Source of the DNA: Chara braunii
Lineage: Eukaryota > Streptophyta > Charophyceae > Charales > Characeae
Assembly: GCA_003427395.1 (NCBI GenBank)
Contig: BFEA01000191.1
Coordinates: 608,262-639,565 of the forward strand
DNA: 31,304 nt
Direction of reading: 5' to 3'
The notes under the pieces are model-generated. The model was not told the origin of the DNA, searched no databases, and was given only the letters and a program-made list of their open reading frames with translations. This document shows, piece by piece, positions 17,401 through 26,797 of the stretch (the first letter of the stretch is position 1; the number at the start of each line of letters is the position of its first letter). Both the position numbers and the translations under genes were made by a program.

Positions 17401-18571
17401 CTTTAATACGATAACATTTTTTATTTTTTTATTTTTTTATTTTTTTTAATAAGAAAACAGGCCTTTCGGTCCTGGCTCCTTCTATTCTGGGGAGCGTCAG
17501 TCCGGTTCCTATTCCACCGGCAAGTCAAAAAGGAAGATTACTTTACATCATAGACTCACGCTTCCTCCCGTTTGGCCGAAGGACCCCTGAACAGCATTGA
17601 TTGCATTGATTGCTCCACCATTGGTGGAGGATAAATGTTGGAACTTCTAAGCTGTGCTTACCAGGAATTTGCATCTCTGGTCTCCAGTGTGGTTTTTGCG
17701 TGATCTCTCAATGTGTGTGCGTGCTCGAGGTGATGAACAGTGAGGTTCAATGCATTAAATTTTGCATCTGTTCTTCAAAAAAAAAGAAAATCCATGCGAA
17801 ACATGTTTATCACACTTGCAATCACAAAAAGACGGAAAAAAAAAAAGAAGCCTTTTTTAATACTTTTTTAAGTTTTTTTAAATTAGAATACTTCTTTTCT
17901 CGTTTTCTATTTTTTTTAAAGAAAAAAGAACGTTGAAATCCCCCCCCCCCCCCCAAAAAAAAAAGAGTTGTAGGGCTTTTCAAACCCTCATGTACCTTCC
18001 TGGGCATGCTTGGCGCCCACCACCTAGAGATAGCCCGTTGGTCCCCCCAATTGACATTAAAAAGCAGTCTCTGCTGATTTTCATAGGGGTAGGGGTAATC
18101 GGGGAGGCACAGCGACTGGCCACTCAGATGATGCTCGCTCGGTCCCTCTGCTACCGGCTGTCCCCCTGGCCGGTGTCCCCCATTGGGGGTTCCCTGAAGG
18201 CAATCAAGGCCACCCTGGGCTGAAAAGGCCACCCGATGTCAGATTAGACACAATATTGAATTTACCTGGGCTGGTTAGTCCGATGATAATACCTCAAGGC
18301 CAACCCTACAACCCCACTTCTTTTTTTATTAAATGTATGTCATTATATGACAAATTCTTGGCCACCCGTGCCCACATGGCCGAGGCCCGCAGTCGGGTTC
18401 CCAACCGCTGAGCAAGTTGGACCCCATGTTCATGACTGTGGGGGATACCTGCAAAAACACAGACTTAAGGCACACCACAAAGGTTACTCAGGTTGGAGAA
18501 CAATGCTGATGTCAGGGTTTTGCCACTGGAATGTTTGCTTTGCTGAGATTCCCAATTGTTGTCGAGTTTCC
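17400..18571. other. no gene seen
   Basis: T-rich and A-rich low-complexity stretches (17410-17450, 17830-17970) and unique sequence. Open frames here carry no recognisable motif. Confidence 0.4.
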
Positions 18572-18574
18572 TAA

Positions 18575-18741
18575 GGGCCAGATCCCACTGGCAAAGAGGA
18601 TTGGAACAAGTGTCTGAATCTGGACGTGTTTGTGGCGAGGTGCAGAAAGCTGTGATTGATCTGCTTTCTGCATCTCTGCGTGGAACACGTCCAGATTCAG
18701 ACACTTATTCCAATCGTGTCCTTGCCAGTGGGATCTGGCCC
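18575..18741. mobile_element. 167-bp PIF/Harbinger-like MITE
   Basis: The termini GGGCCAGATCCCACTGGC and GCCAGTGGGATCTGGCCC are perfect inverted repeats. The foldback continues inward through GTGTCTGAATCTGGACGTGT and its complement with minor mismatches. Flanking TAA at 18572-18574 and 18742-18744 is a 3-bp TWA target duplication. TWA duplications and GGGCC ends are typical of Tourist/PIF-Harbinger MITEs. Non-coding. Confidence 0.9.
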
Positions 18742-18759
18742 TAAGTCTGTGTGTTTGCA

Positions 18760-19200
18760 TGCTTGTTAGTTTTTGTGCCTGCCTGAGTGTGTGTGTGTGT
18801 GACCCGCCAGGGTACTTGTTCCTTTGGGAGGCCCGTGGGGCCAGTACTTACCTGTGGCCATGACTTTGAGGGTTGCAGCGGGGAAAAACACTAAAGTCAA
18901 ACGGGGTAGCTTAGGGCACACCCCCGACTGTTAGCGGTGTCTGCTCTTATCAGCACCACTAACACTGACAGGGGCGCGTTTTCGGAAAAAAAAAAAAAAA
19001 AAAAAAAAGCTTAGGGCACACTCGAGCAGCGGTAGTGTAGGTAGCGGTAGTACTTTTTATGTATGACTGCTGAGAAGGCCATGGTCGTTGGCTGTTGGTT
19101 GTTGGTCACCTATCCTTTCCAGTGACACCGCTTTGCGCATCACAGCTGCATTTTTGGTCCTCATGATCCCACCCACATTGGTGTAGCGGCACTTAGTAAA
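18760..19200. other. no gene; short repeats and an A run
   Basis: AGCTTAGGGCACAC occurs on both sides of a poly(A) run (about 18986-19009). A small hairpin with TTAGCGGTG / CACCACTAA arms lies at 18931-18962. Confidence 0.5.
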
Positions 19201-19268
19201 CAAGCACTAGCACTTATTAAACAAGTACCACCAACAGCACCACCAGCCACAACAACAACAGATGCGCA

Positions 19269-20062
19269 TTGCACATACATCAGCTGCAACAATCTCTTCA
19301 TCACGCTGTGCAATGCCAGCAATATCAGCATCAACGACTCCAACATGAACACCACGTGCATACACAGCAGCTGCAGCAGACGCAATGGCAGGCGCAGCAA
19401 CAACAACAACTACAGCAGGGTTATGTTGAAGAGCAACTCCGCCTTCTGCTTCATGCACAGCTCGCTCAACACCAAAGACAACACCAGCAGGACATTCTGA
19501 TACAGCAACAACAAACCCTGAACCACATCCACCTTCAGTGGCAACAGCAGCTTTGCCACCAGCAACAGCTGGTCCTCCAGCAACAGCAGCCCACACCCAC
19601 TGGCAACACGAGCAGGAAAAGCCAACTTCAAGGCTGTGGCAACAGGAACAACAACAACGCCATATGGCGCTGCCCCCACCCCAGCAGAACCAATGCCTTC
19701 TGCTGCCACCCATTGAAAGAGACCAGCATGGTGGTCAGGAGATCCTGGAAATGGACACCTCTGCCCTGGATCAGGACCGTCCACCAGAGCACCAACCGGA
19801 CCACCAAACAAAGGAGGAAATGGAAAACGCCCTCACGCTTGCCAACAATGAGGACGTCAAACACAAACTGTGCTTGCTCACCAACTGGACACTGCTGAAA
19901 ATCTTCTCGTTGACTGAGAAGACAGGCCGACGAACAAACTCACAATCTGGTACTGGGAAGAGGCAAAGACAGTTCCCATGCACAGCCCACAAATCTCGGA
20001 AGCAGTGGAAAAGCAAGATGATGTGTCCGCCATTGACTGGATGGATGTGGGGGCAGCCATAG
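19269..20062 (+). pseudogene. glutamine-rich coding relic, frameshifted
   Basis: From 19269 one frame is dominated by Gln and His (QLQQ, QQQQQLQQGYVEEQL, HQQDILIQQQQ) until about 19625. The protein-like reading then moves to another frame with WQQEQQQRHMALPPPQQNQ, EILEMDTSALDQDRP, TKEEMENALTLANNEDVKHK and a basic tail ending at 20062. The switch implies a one-base frameshift near 19625, or an unseen intron. There is no known domain. It could be a Q-rich regulator, a gag-like sequence or a translated CAG-type repeat. An upstream start is not clear, since in-frame ATGs are preceded by CAACA repeats. Function is unknown. Confidence 0.4.
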
Positions 20063-20246
20063 TCTTTGTTGTCCTTAAAGAGTTCTTGGACAAAATGGAT
20101 CAGTTTGCGCAAGCAACATGACCAACGCACGACACAACCCTTCACGACGCACAGCAGAAAACACAGCGCTCCTGAAGCCCAGCTAAACTAAAGAGACTGA
20201 AAGAAGGACCGCCACTCGAGACACAGGCTTACCCTGGAACATGTGC

Positions 20247-20357
20247 CTACAGTCTTCCCCCGAATACAACGCATGGTCATTATAGCCGAATTTGGTCCAT
20301 CTTTCAGTCTAAATTCAGCTATAATGACCATACGTTGTATTCGGGGGAAGACTGTAG
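20247..20357 (-). repeat. 47-bp-stem hairpin with 17-base loop
   Basis: Arms 20247-20293 and 20311-20357 match at 45 of 47 positions. Both mismatches are C opposite A as written on the plus strand, which become G-U pairs in a minus-strand transcript. Such an RNA would be fully paired across the stem. No clear target duplication flanks it. It could be a young MITE or a small-RNA precursor. Confidence 0.85.
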
Positions 20358-20579
20358 AAGTTGATACCTTGCCTGCACTGCTGAGAAGGTTGTGAATGAG
20401 ATGGATAATATGTGTCCTGCACAGTCTGTGTTGCCGAGCTAAGCTCGATCTAAGGGCTGAAGAATTAAGGGCCCGGCCTCAAAAGATTTAGGGAAAAGGG
20501 TTTAGGGGTTTGCAGGTTTGCAGCTTGATGGCAGAGGAACGACTTATTAAACGGCTGAAAGAATTTGGTCGAATAGAGG

Positions 20580-20632
20580 CCCCGTTTAAATAAAATAAAA
20601 TAAAATAAAACCGGGACCATAAGGCCCTGTTG

Positions 20633-20663
<31 letters not shown>

Positions 20664-20895
20664 TTCGGTCGAATAGCTTTATTAAGGGGTTTGCAGCTCG
20701 ACGACCCAATTGCTGGACTGTGGAGTCACCCCTCTGGACACAATTTCTGCGTGATTTCTGAAATTTGTAAAAAAGGGAACGCTCAGCCCGTTTCCCAGCA
20801 AGTGCAGCTCCCCACCAATAGATGGAGCCTCCCTGGGAGTAGCTTGAGATGTCTTCTCCTACCAGCATCTCAAGCTGCTTCCGGGGCTTGTTCAG

Positions 20896-20938
<43 letters not shown>

Positions 20939-20940
20939 AA
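20580..20940. repeat. A-rich retroposon-like tails and direct repeats
   Basis: TTCGGTCGAATAG-type words occur at 20560-20576 and 20663-20680. Between them lie an (AAAAT)n run (about 20587-20610) and a long A run ending at 20660. A second A run at 20900-20937 follows a small hairpin (AGCTTGAGATG at 20841-20851 with 20866-20876). ACAAGCACTTATTAAACAA follows the second A run and recurs in part at 19200-19225. This fits SINE-like or processed insertions, but no intact element can be delimited. Confidence 0.45.
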
Positions 20941-21129
20941 GCACTTATTAAACAAACAGTCATCGACCATTTCCATGGAAGTTAACAATCACAGGTGTTG
21001 TAGCCTCCAGGATGTAGTTGTGCCAAATTCGCCAATTGTGTAGAAGAGACACCATAGCGACACTGTTGGCCAACAGTCCTTGCTCACCTAAAGAAAGACT
21101 CTGAGGCCTGTTGTTGCTGAACCCTGTCT

Positions 21130-21431
21130 GATATCATTTATTCTGCACTCTTCTACTATATACAAGTGCTTTAACTCCTCTTTTCCCTCCTCCTCCTCCT
21201 CCTCCTCCTCCTCCCCCTCCTTACCCCCCTCTTTGCTGCCTCCTCATTATGATGTTTGCATGGCAGTGTGCAATCTGTTTGATATCATTTGTTCTGCAGT
21301 ATTATTCTATATAGTATATACAAGTTCTTTAACTCCTCTTGTCCCTCCTCCGCCGCCGCCTCCTCCTCCCGTTCCTCTTTCTCTTTGCCTGCCTGCCTTG
21401 TTATGTTGTTCACATGGGACTGTCCAATCTG
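21130..21431. repeat. tandem duplication, period 151 bp, with CTC/CGC triplets
   Basis: Copy 1 (21130-21280) and copy 2 (21281-21431) share GATATCATTT, TTCTGCA, TATACAAG, CTTTAACTCCTCTT and TGTGCAATCTG or TGTCCAATCTG in order. The CTC microsatellite of copy 1 has become CTCCGCCGCCGCC in copy 2. Confidence 0.8.
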
Positions 21432-21719
21432 GTAAACTAGTACGGCAGCTACGACTCCAATTTCCAAACAGGAGTTACAAAACACAATTATTCGCATCGT
21501 CCTACGAGGTAGACAGCCCCGAATTAGTTGGACGCTAACCTTCTCGTAGCGATCCTTTTCCCTGAGGGGGGGTGACGACATGTCCCGTCTTGTGCTGATT
21601 CTTCTTCCTGAGTGGGGGTGACAGCGCAAGCAGACATGCTTCATGCCCCACAACCTTTGCAGGGAGATTGCTGAGTCAGCCTTCTGCACTGCACTTATTC
21701 AAGAGGTCATCATCATAGT

Positions 21720-21915
21720 ACTTAGCGATCATCGAATGATCGCGCGATCATCGAATGATCGCTCAATGAAGATGCAGCAAATGATCATCAACCATGATCC
21801 GTTTGCTAAACAATCACTGCATGAACATTGAATGATCATTCTGTGACCCCTGCAGTGAGTGAAAAAATCATTGATTGAGTGGCTGCTGCCAGACGATAAG
21901 CGATCATCCATCAAG
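21720..21915. repeat. GATCATCGAATGATCG repeat cluster after htpX-like gene
   Basis: The 17-base word GATCATCGAATGATCGC occurs twice in a row (from about 21727), then variants with GATCAT and ATGATC recur to 21915. Many are near-palindromic. The cluster lies just beyond the stop of the minus-strand protease gene and would be in its 3' UTR. Confidence 0.7.
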
Positions 21916-21925
21916 CATTGGGTAA

Positions 21926-23287
21926 TCAGGCAGCAGCATCCAGCCTTTGAATCTCAATGCTTACCTTATCTATTTCTCTGAGACGCACCGCAGTCGGAGG
22001 ATGTGTCGACAACACACTCAGAAAGCCGGATACGAAACCTGGAAGCAGCGAGGAAATCCAGCCTTTATCCCTGTGGATGAACATGTGGGCGACATGTCGC
22101 CCCTGGTACATTCTTTGCAGATCCCTTGGTCTTCTTTGGCGATCGTCATTACCATCGGAGATCTTTAGCAGTGCACTTTTCAGTGGCTCCGCGTCCGTCA
22201 GAGCCACACCAATGCTGTCGGCAGAAAGCTCCTGCCTCCTTGAAACAGCTCTTTGCATTATAGTCCCGATCGCATAGGCGACAAGACCAACAGCTATCAA
22301 AGGGAATGCGATGGCGCGCAGGTCGATGGAATCCCTCTCCTGTGGGGGAAGAGGTTCTCCACCCTCCCCTCCATCGACCTCTCGATCATCCATCCCAAGA
22401 CCAAGCACACTGCCCAACCTCCGCGAACTGTACAAGGACGCGGCCTTCCACATCCGCATCCCAAGCATGAGAACTCCATAGAACCCGAGCAAGATGCTCG
22501 CCATATGGGTCCCGCTCCGCATATCACCATTGATGATGTGGCCAATTTCATGCCCTAACACAGCCGACAACTCAATGTTGGATAGCGTGTCCAGTAGCCC
22601 CTGTGTCACACTGATGGATGCGTCTCTTGACTCAGACAAGCCTGTTGCAAATGCGTTGAGCTCTCTGCAAGGAACGATGAAGATGCGAGGGCAAGGAATG
22701 CCAGCTCGGAGACTGATGTTGCGAACAATCGAGATCAAGTCGGCATGCACATCAGGGTTGGCCTCTGTGCCACCGAGGTCTCGCGCAATCACAGCCCCGC
22801 TTCCTCCTCTCTCGCGCAATGACATCAGGCTAATCTTCACAAAATTCAGTATCGCAATCACGGAAACAACTGCAGCGAAACCGCCACCAATTGCCCACGG
22901 CGGAACCTTCAAGCGCGGGTGCAGAAGATACTCGAGCGCGGATGCGCTCGCCGCTGTCAATGCACCGAAAGAGAGCCAATAGAGGATAACTCTAGCCAGC
23001 CCCCTTCTCCTCTGACGTTCGAGGAAGAAAATACTTCCTCCTCCTATTGACAAATCCCTGCTTTGTGAATTTGTAATCCCTCCAGACGATGACAACAGCG
23101 AAGAAGAAGAAAAAGAGGAAGACGAACGAGAGTCCTGGTCTTCTCTGAGGAAATCATCATCAGGATAGGGAGCACTGATTGAATATGATGCTCGCCCCGC
23201 CTGTCCGCTCCCAGTCAACCTCCTGGGTACCGTTGCTTGCCAAGCGAGAAGCTGTGGAGAAAAGAAAGGCATTGAAAAAAAAGGCAT
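21926..23287 (-). CDS. HtpX-like M48 zinc metalloprotease
   Basis: HtpX proteases degrade damaged membrane proteins; plant and algal homologues are organellar. Residue numbers follow the 453-residue frame. The HExxH motif is His246-Glu247-His250 in VLGHEIGHIINGDM. The third zinc ligand is Glu353 in RRQELSADSIG, with Asp357 four residues on. NAFATG (211-216) and STHPPTAVRLREI (427-439) are HtpX family blocks. Four hydrophobic segments (about 99-122, 131-153, 262-280, 324-345) match the HtpX layout. Residues 30-90 are Ser-rich and poor in structure, as in an organelle transit peptide, so plastid or mitochondrial import is likely. The first 12 codons probably belong to an intron: a pyrimidine tract ending CTCCACAG stops at 23252, in phase with Leu13, and GTAAGT donors lie at 23341 and 23345. 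The true N-terminus is unresolved. Confidence 0.88.
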   Translation of the reverse strand: MPFFSMPFFSPQLLAWQATVPRRLTGSGQAGRASYSISAPYPDDDFLREDQDSRSSSSFSSSSLLSSSGGITNSQSRDLSIGGGSIFFLERQRRRGLARVILYWLSFGALTAASASALEYLLHPRLKVPPWAIGGGFAAVVSVIAILNFVKISLMSLRERGGSGAVIARDLGGTEANPDVHADLISIVRNISLRAGIPCPRIFIVPCRELNAFATGLSESRDASISVTQGLLDTLSNIELSAVLGHEIGHIINGDMRSGTHMASILLGFYGVLMLGMRMWKAASLYSSRRLGSVLGLGMDDREVDGGEGGEPLPPQERDSIDLRAIAFPLIAVGLVAYAIGTIMQRAVSRRQELSADSIGVALTDAEPLKSALLKISDGNDDRQRRPRDLQRMYQGRHVAHMFIHRDKGWISSLLPGFVSGFLSVLSTHPPTAVRLREIDKVSIEIQRLDAAA

Positions 23288-23345
23288 TTTTTTGTCATTA
23301 TCTGATCATTGCCATCAGCCCCAAAATAAAATTGAACTTACTTAC
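23238..23345 (-). other. probable intron end (splice acceptor) of the HtpX-like gene
   Basis: On the minus strand GTAAGTAAGTTC (from 23345) is followed about 90 bases later by TTTCTTTTCTCCACAG ending at 23252. This fits a short intron. No ATG-bearing exon is evident directly upstream, as the phase-0 frame meets TGA after 12 codons, so the 5' exon may lie further away. Confidence 0.5.
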
Positions 23346-23757
23346 GAACTTAATACGAAGTAGTAAAAATTTACTAAAAACTCAGTAAAAGTTAAAAAAA
23401 CTCTTTTGTAGTAGTTTGTACTAAGTTTGTACTATGTACTATGTAGCATATAATATGATATTAATATCATGATTTCATTAAATTCATAAGCTTGCAGATT
23501 GCACGTAAACGACAGGAAGTGGAACGGCAACGAGTCCGATTGCGTTCAAGAGAAAGACATGGACCATTACTGTCTTCTCCCACACATAGACAATATATCT
23601 GTGGGCGTAACTTACGACTCTGCATCTGGCCATAATCCTGTCCTCGATACGTACACCAAAGGAAGCCATGAGCACATTCACTGGGTTTCATACTTCTTCC
23701 TTGTGCATGACCCACACAAATCGCTGCCTGAGATTCCCGCAATATCTGAGAAAATGC
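23346..23757 (-). other. region between HtpX-like gene and retrotransposon LTR
   Basis: A minus-strand frame at 23484-23681 reads like a hydrophobic segment (VMVHVFLLNAIGLVAVPLP). It could be an exon, but no family is recognised and no splice sites support it. 23346-23480 is AT-rich. Confidence 0.3.
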
Positions 23758-24655
23758 TGTTCTTTTGCAATCAGACTCGGCTTATTCACTCTTCGTCATG
23801 CATGTAAACAGCGATACAGCAAACTGGCGACATGCGCCCACACAGTACTCAAAGATATCGTGACCAGAGTTCTCTTCCAACTGGCTTTGGCGACTGTGCG
23901 CCCACACAACTCACTCTTCACACTCTGGATCACCCTGGATGTCCCACACGCAACGCTCAGTATCCATACACAACACACACATACCCTACGCTACAGCTAT
24001 GGCAGCGCTAGCTGCCACTNCCCTACCGCTACACTACGCTTCTCTGCCCTCTTCGTCTTCGGGCGCACTGCAGACCTCCTCGCACAAGCTGCTGAGGCAG
24101 CGCTTCCGCATGGCATCCGCAGGAATGAATGAATGGCTGGACGCAGCCTCTTGATTTATACTTCTGCGCCGNGTTGGTNTGCCCTGTGTCCCTTGGCACT
24201 TGGTGCACACAGTCCCAGACGGTACTTGCTGGACAGGACCGGACTGCCTAACTGGGACTGTTGACTCAGCAGGGTGGCCTACCACCACTTGACCACTTGC
24301 CTCTGTTCAACGTAGGCTCACTCCGAAAGGCCACTTCTAGAGACCTCTGACTTGGCCTTTCGGTGCTGTAGCAGCTACGACTTTGCCCCTTNAGGTANGT
24401 AGCAGCTACGACCTTGACCCTTCAGACAACCTACAGCTACNGCTTNGGANCTGTCTAGACTCCTACCCTACAAGTCTACAGTTNGATTCCCTTCTAAGCT
24501 GTGACCTACGACAATCTACCTACCACTGGCGTTCCTACAGGTCGCAGGTTCAAATCTACGGGTTGGCATCAATACTGTACACAGGTAAGACGGGGAACTA
24601 GGGATCGAGCCCTGGGATCTGCATTCGCTACTGCGAATTGGTGAATACCGTTTCA
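23758..24655 (-). repeat. 3' LTR of the chromovirus
   Basis: Starts TGAAACGGTATTCACCAA on the minus strand after GGCCGGCGGGAG. It has a TATA box (TATAAAT, 24154-24160) and is placed to end at GCAAAAGAACA near 23758 by comparison with 15457-16426. At least nine ambiguous N bases lie within it. The inner end is an estimate. Confidence 0.75.
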
Positions 24656-24693
24656 CTCCCGCCGGCCTAAATTCGAGGTCCTCCGAGAAAATT

Positions 24694-24990
24694 TCAGTCC
24701 AAGGCAGGACCTTTACCTTTCTGTTTTCTCTCGTAGGCTCGGACTATATCAGGAGCGGTCTCTAGAAGTTCAGATCTTGTAAACCAGCGGTCGTCTTCCG
24801 GTTCTTGATAGCTAAAATGAACCTTGTACTGTTTCTGTGGATGACCCCTACCTCCAGTTCTGAATACATCCTCAGCAACTATACCATCGATGTCATACCT
24901 TCCATCCATATCGATGTCATACCTTCCATGCCATAGATCTACGGGATGGAAACTGATCACTTGTTTGACAAGGTAACAACTTCGATGCAT
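24694..24990 (-). pseudogene. chromodomain at the C-terminus of integrase
   Basis: Residues YDIDGIVAEDVFRTG, then QYKVHFSYQEPEDDRWFTRS and ELLETAPDIVRAYERK, follow the chromodomain plan: a beta strand with the aromatic pocket, a Trp-containing turn and a C-terminal helix. In chromoviruses this domain tethers integrase to modified histones and steers insertion. An imperfect repeat of GACATCGATATGGATGGAAG-type bases near 24890-24925 precedes it. It lies in a different frame from the integrase core, so a frameshift near 24950 separates them. Confidence 0.75.
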
Positions 24991-26797
24991 GGAAAACTGG
25001 GTAAGTGTGGAGGTGGGCTGGCAGCTCTATGGTGTAGGACGGTCCATCTTCGCCGCCCTTGACTTCTAGGACTGGCCACGGTCCTCTATAGGTGGGCAGC
25101 AACTTCTGCGAGATGTTCTCCTCAGGTGCAAACTCCTTAGAACTAACCCAGACTAAGTCGCCTACTTGAAACTGTGAAGGGCGACGATGTTTGTTCGCTT
25201 GCTCAATCATCCTATGCTGGGCTTTCCTGAGGTTCTCCACAACCGTAGCTAGTTCTTTCTCGTGCTGTACAGCAAACTCCCTGATCCCGGGCGACAATCT
25301 GTGAATCTGATCCCGGTTGAGTCCCTCAAACGGTCTGCGCGGTCTAAAGGACTTGTGCAGTTCGTTGGGAGTGCGGCAGGTGGCTAGATGCACGCTGTTG
25401 TTGTACGCACTAGCTACTTTGGGCAACATCTCATCCCAATTAATCTGATCTGGCCTAATGTACATGCGCAGAACTTGCTGTAGGATCTTGTTCATCTGCT
25501 CGGTCTGACCGTTAGTCTCTGGATGACGGCCGGACGACGTCAACAACTTAGATCCATATACTCCCATGAGTTCTTGCCAGTTCTGGCTAGTAAAGCGACT
25601 ATCTCTATCGCTAACTATCGACAGTGGGATCCCATTCTCACTTACCCAACAGTCGAAAACCCTCTGTATGACTAAATCGGTACGTGCCTCTGAAGGCAAA
25701 GGAACAGAAACTGCGTATTTACTGAATCGGTCAACTATGACCATGACTTGGCTCTTGCCATGCCTGCTTTTGACGTGGGTGTCCATGAAGTCTATGGACA
25801 CCGAGTCTCCCGGCTGATCCGGAATGGGTAAGGGTCTGAGAAGACCTAACGGAGCACGCGTAGAAGTCTTGTTACGCTGGTAGACTTTACAACTGCGAAC
25901 ATACTCTACGCAGTCATTCTTCATCCCTAGCCAGGTATATGCACGCATTAGATTGGCTAAAGTCTTCTGCCAACCAAAATGACCCTCTATGTCGTGGCAT
26001 TCTCCCAAGATCAGACTACGGATCTCTTCGCTATTGGGAATGCACAACCGGTCAAAGACATTAGTCTTCTCAAATAGCAACCCTTCAGTAGTGCGGTAGT
26101 TTGGCCCAGTCTTTGGGGCCTCTTTGACTTTCTTAAGGAGGTCACTATAGATAGGGTCCTGCGCGTACGCTTCTCTAACCATCTGCTGCAGGTCTTTCCC
26201 TATATCAAGATAATGCACTATCGCCCCAAAGTAATCAGCCCTTCTACTCAGAGCATCCGCGACTACGTTGTACTTCCCTTTGACAGGCTTGAGCTCGAAG
26301 TCGTACTGATCTATCTCTGCGGCCCACCTAGTAAGCTTAGGTGTCATCTTGGCCTGCGTCTTTAACCATCGTAACGTTTCATGGTCAGAATAGACTTTGA
26401 AGTGCCTCCCAAGCAAGTAGTGTTTCCAATGGTCTAACGCTTGCATGAGAGCGTAGAGTTCCCTCTCATAGGTAGATGTCGCGACCTTCTCTGAAGGCAT
26501 TCTAGCGGACATGAACTCTACGGGTCTATAACCATTACCATCGTCTTGCTGCGACACCGCGCCTATGCCGTACTGACTAGCATCCGTAGTGACGACAAAA
26601 AGCAAGGACGGATCGACGACTTTAAGCACTGGATACTCTATCAAGGCCTGCTTCAATTTCTTCATGGAAGACGTACAGTCCTTGTCCCACTTCCAAATGG
26701 TCTCCTTTCTCAACAGTCTGCGAAGGGGTGCAGCGATGGTGGAGAAGATCCTCACGAACTTCCTATAGTAATTAGCTAAGCCCAGGAACGAGCGCAA
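24917..26797 (-). pseudogene. RT thumb end, RNase H and integrase
   Basis: RSFLGLANYYRKFVR, the RT connection, opens the frame. RNase H follows with TTDASQYGIGAV (Asp), TYERELYALMQAL (Glu), YSDHETLRWL (Asp) and ADALSRR (Asp). The integrase zinc region has CHDIEGHFGW (H-x4-H) and a Cys in RSCKVYQRNK, where the second Cys of CxxC is Tyr. The catalytic triad is present: SIDFMD, SDRDSRFTS and NGQTEQMNKIL. A GPxF/Y-like tail (LLPTYRGPWPVLEVKG) and LPAHLHTYPVFHASKLLP end it. The frame is 626 residues and unbroken, so it is the best-kept part of the element. Confidence 0.9.

Noticed and set aside
19207-19713. Minus-strand Val/Ala-rich frame of 168 codons
   Set aside because: It is the complement of CAG-type codons on the plus strand.
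20487-20510. TTTAGGG words resembling plant telomere repeat
   Set aside because: Only two imperfect units, which is not enough for an interstitial telomere tract.
22253-22982. Plus-strand frames across the HtpX-like gene
   Set aside because: They are antisense shadows; only the minus frame shows HExxH and membrane segments.
24541-24560. GGTTCAAATCT, a B-box-like word
   Set aside because: It is part of the LTR (also present at 15557-15570 as GAACCTGCGACC) with no A box or cloverleaf.
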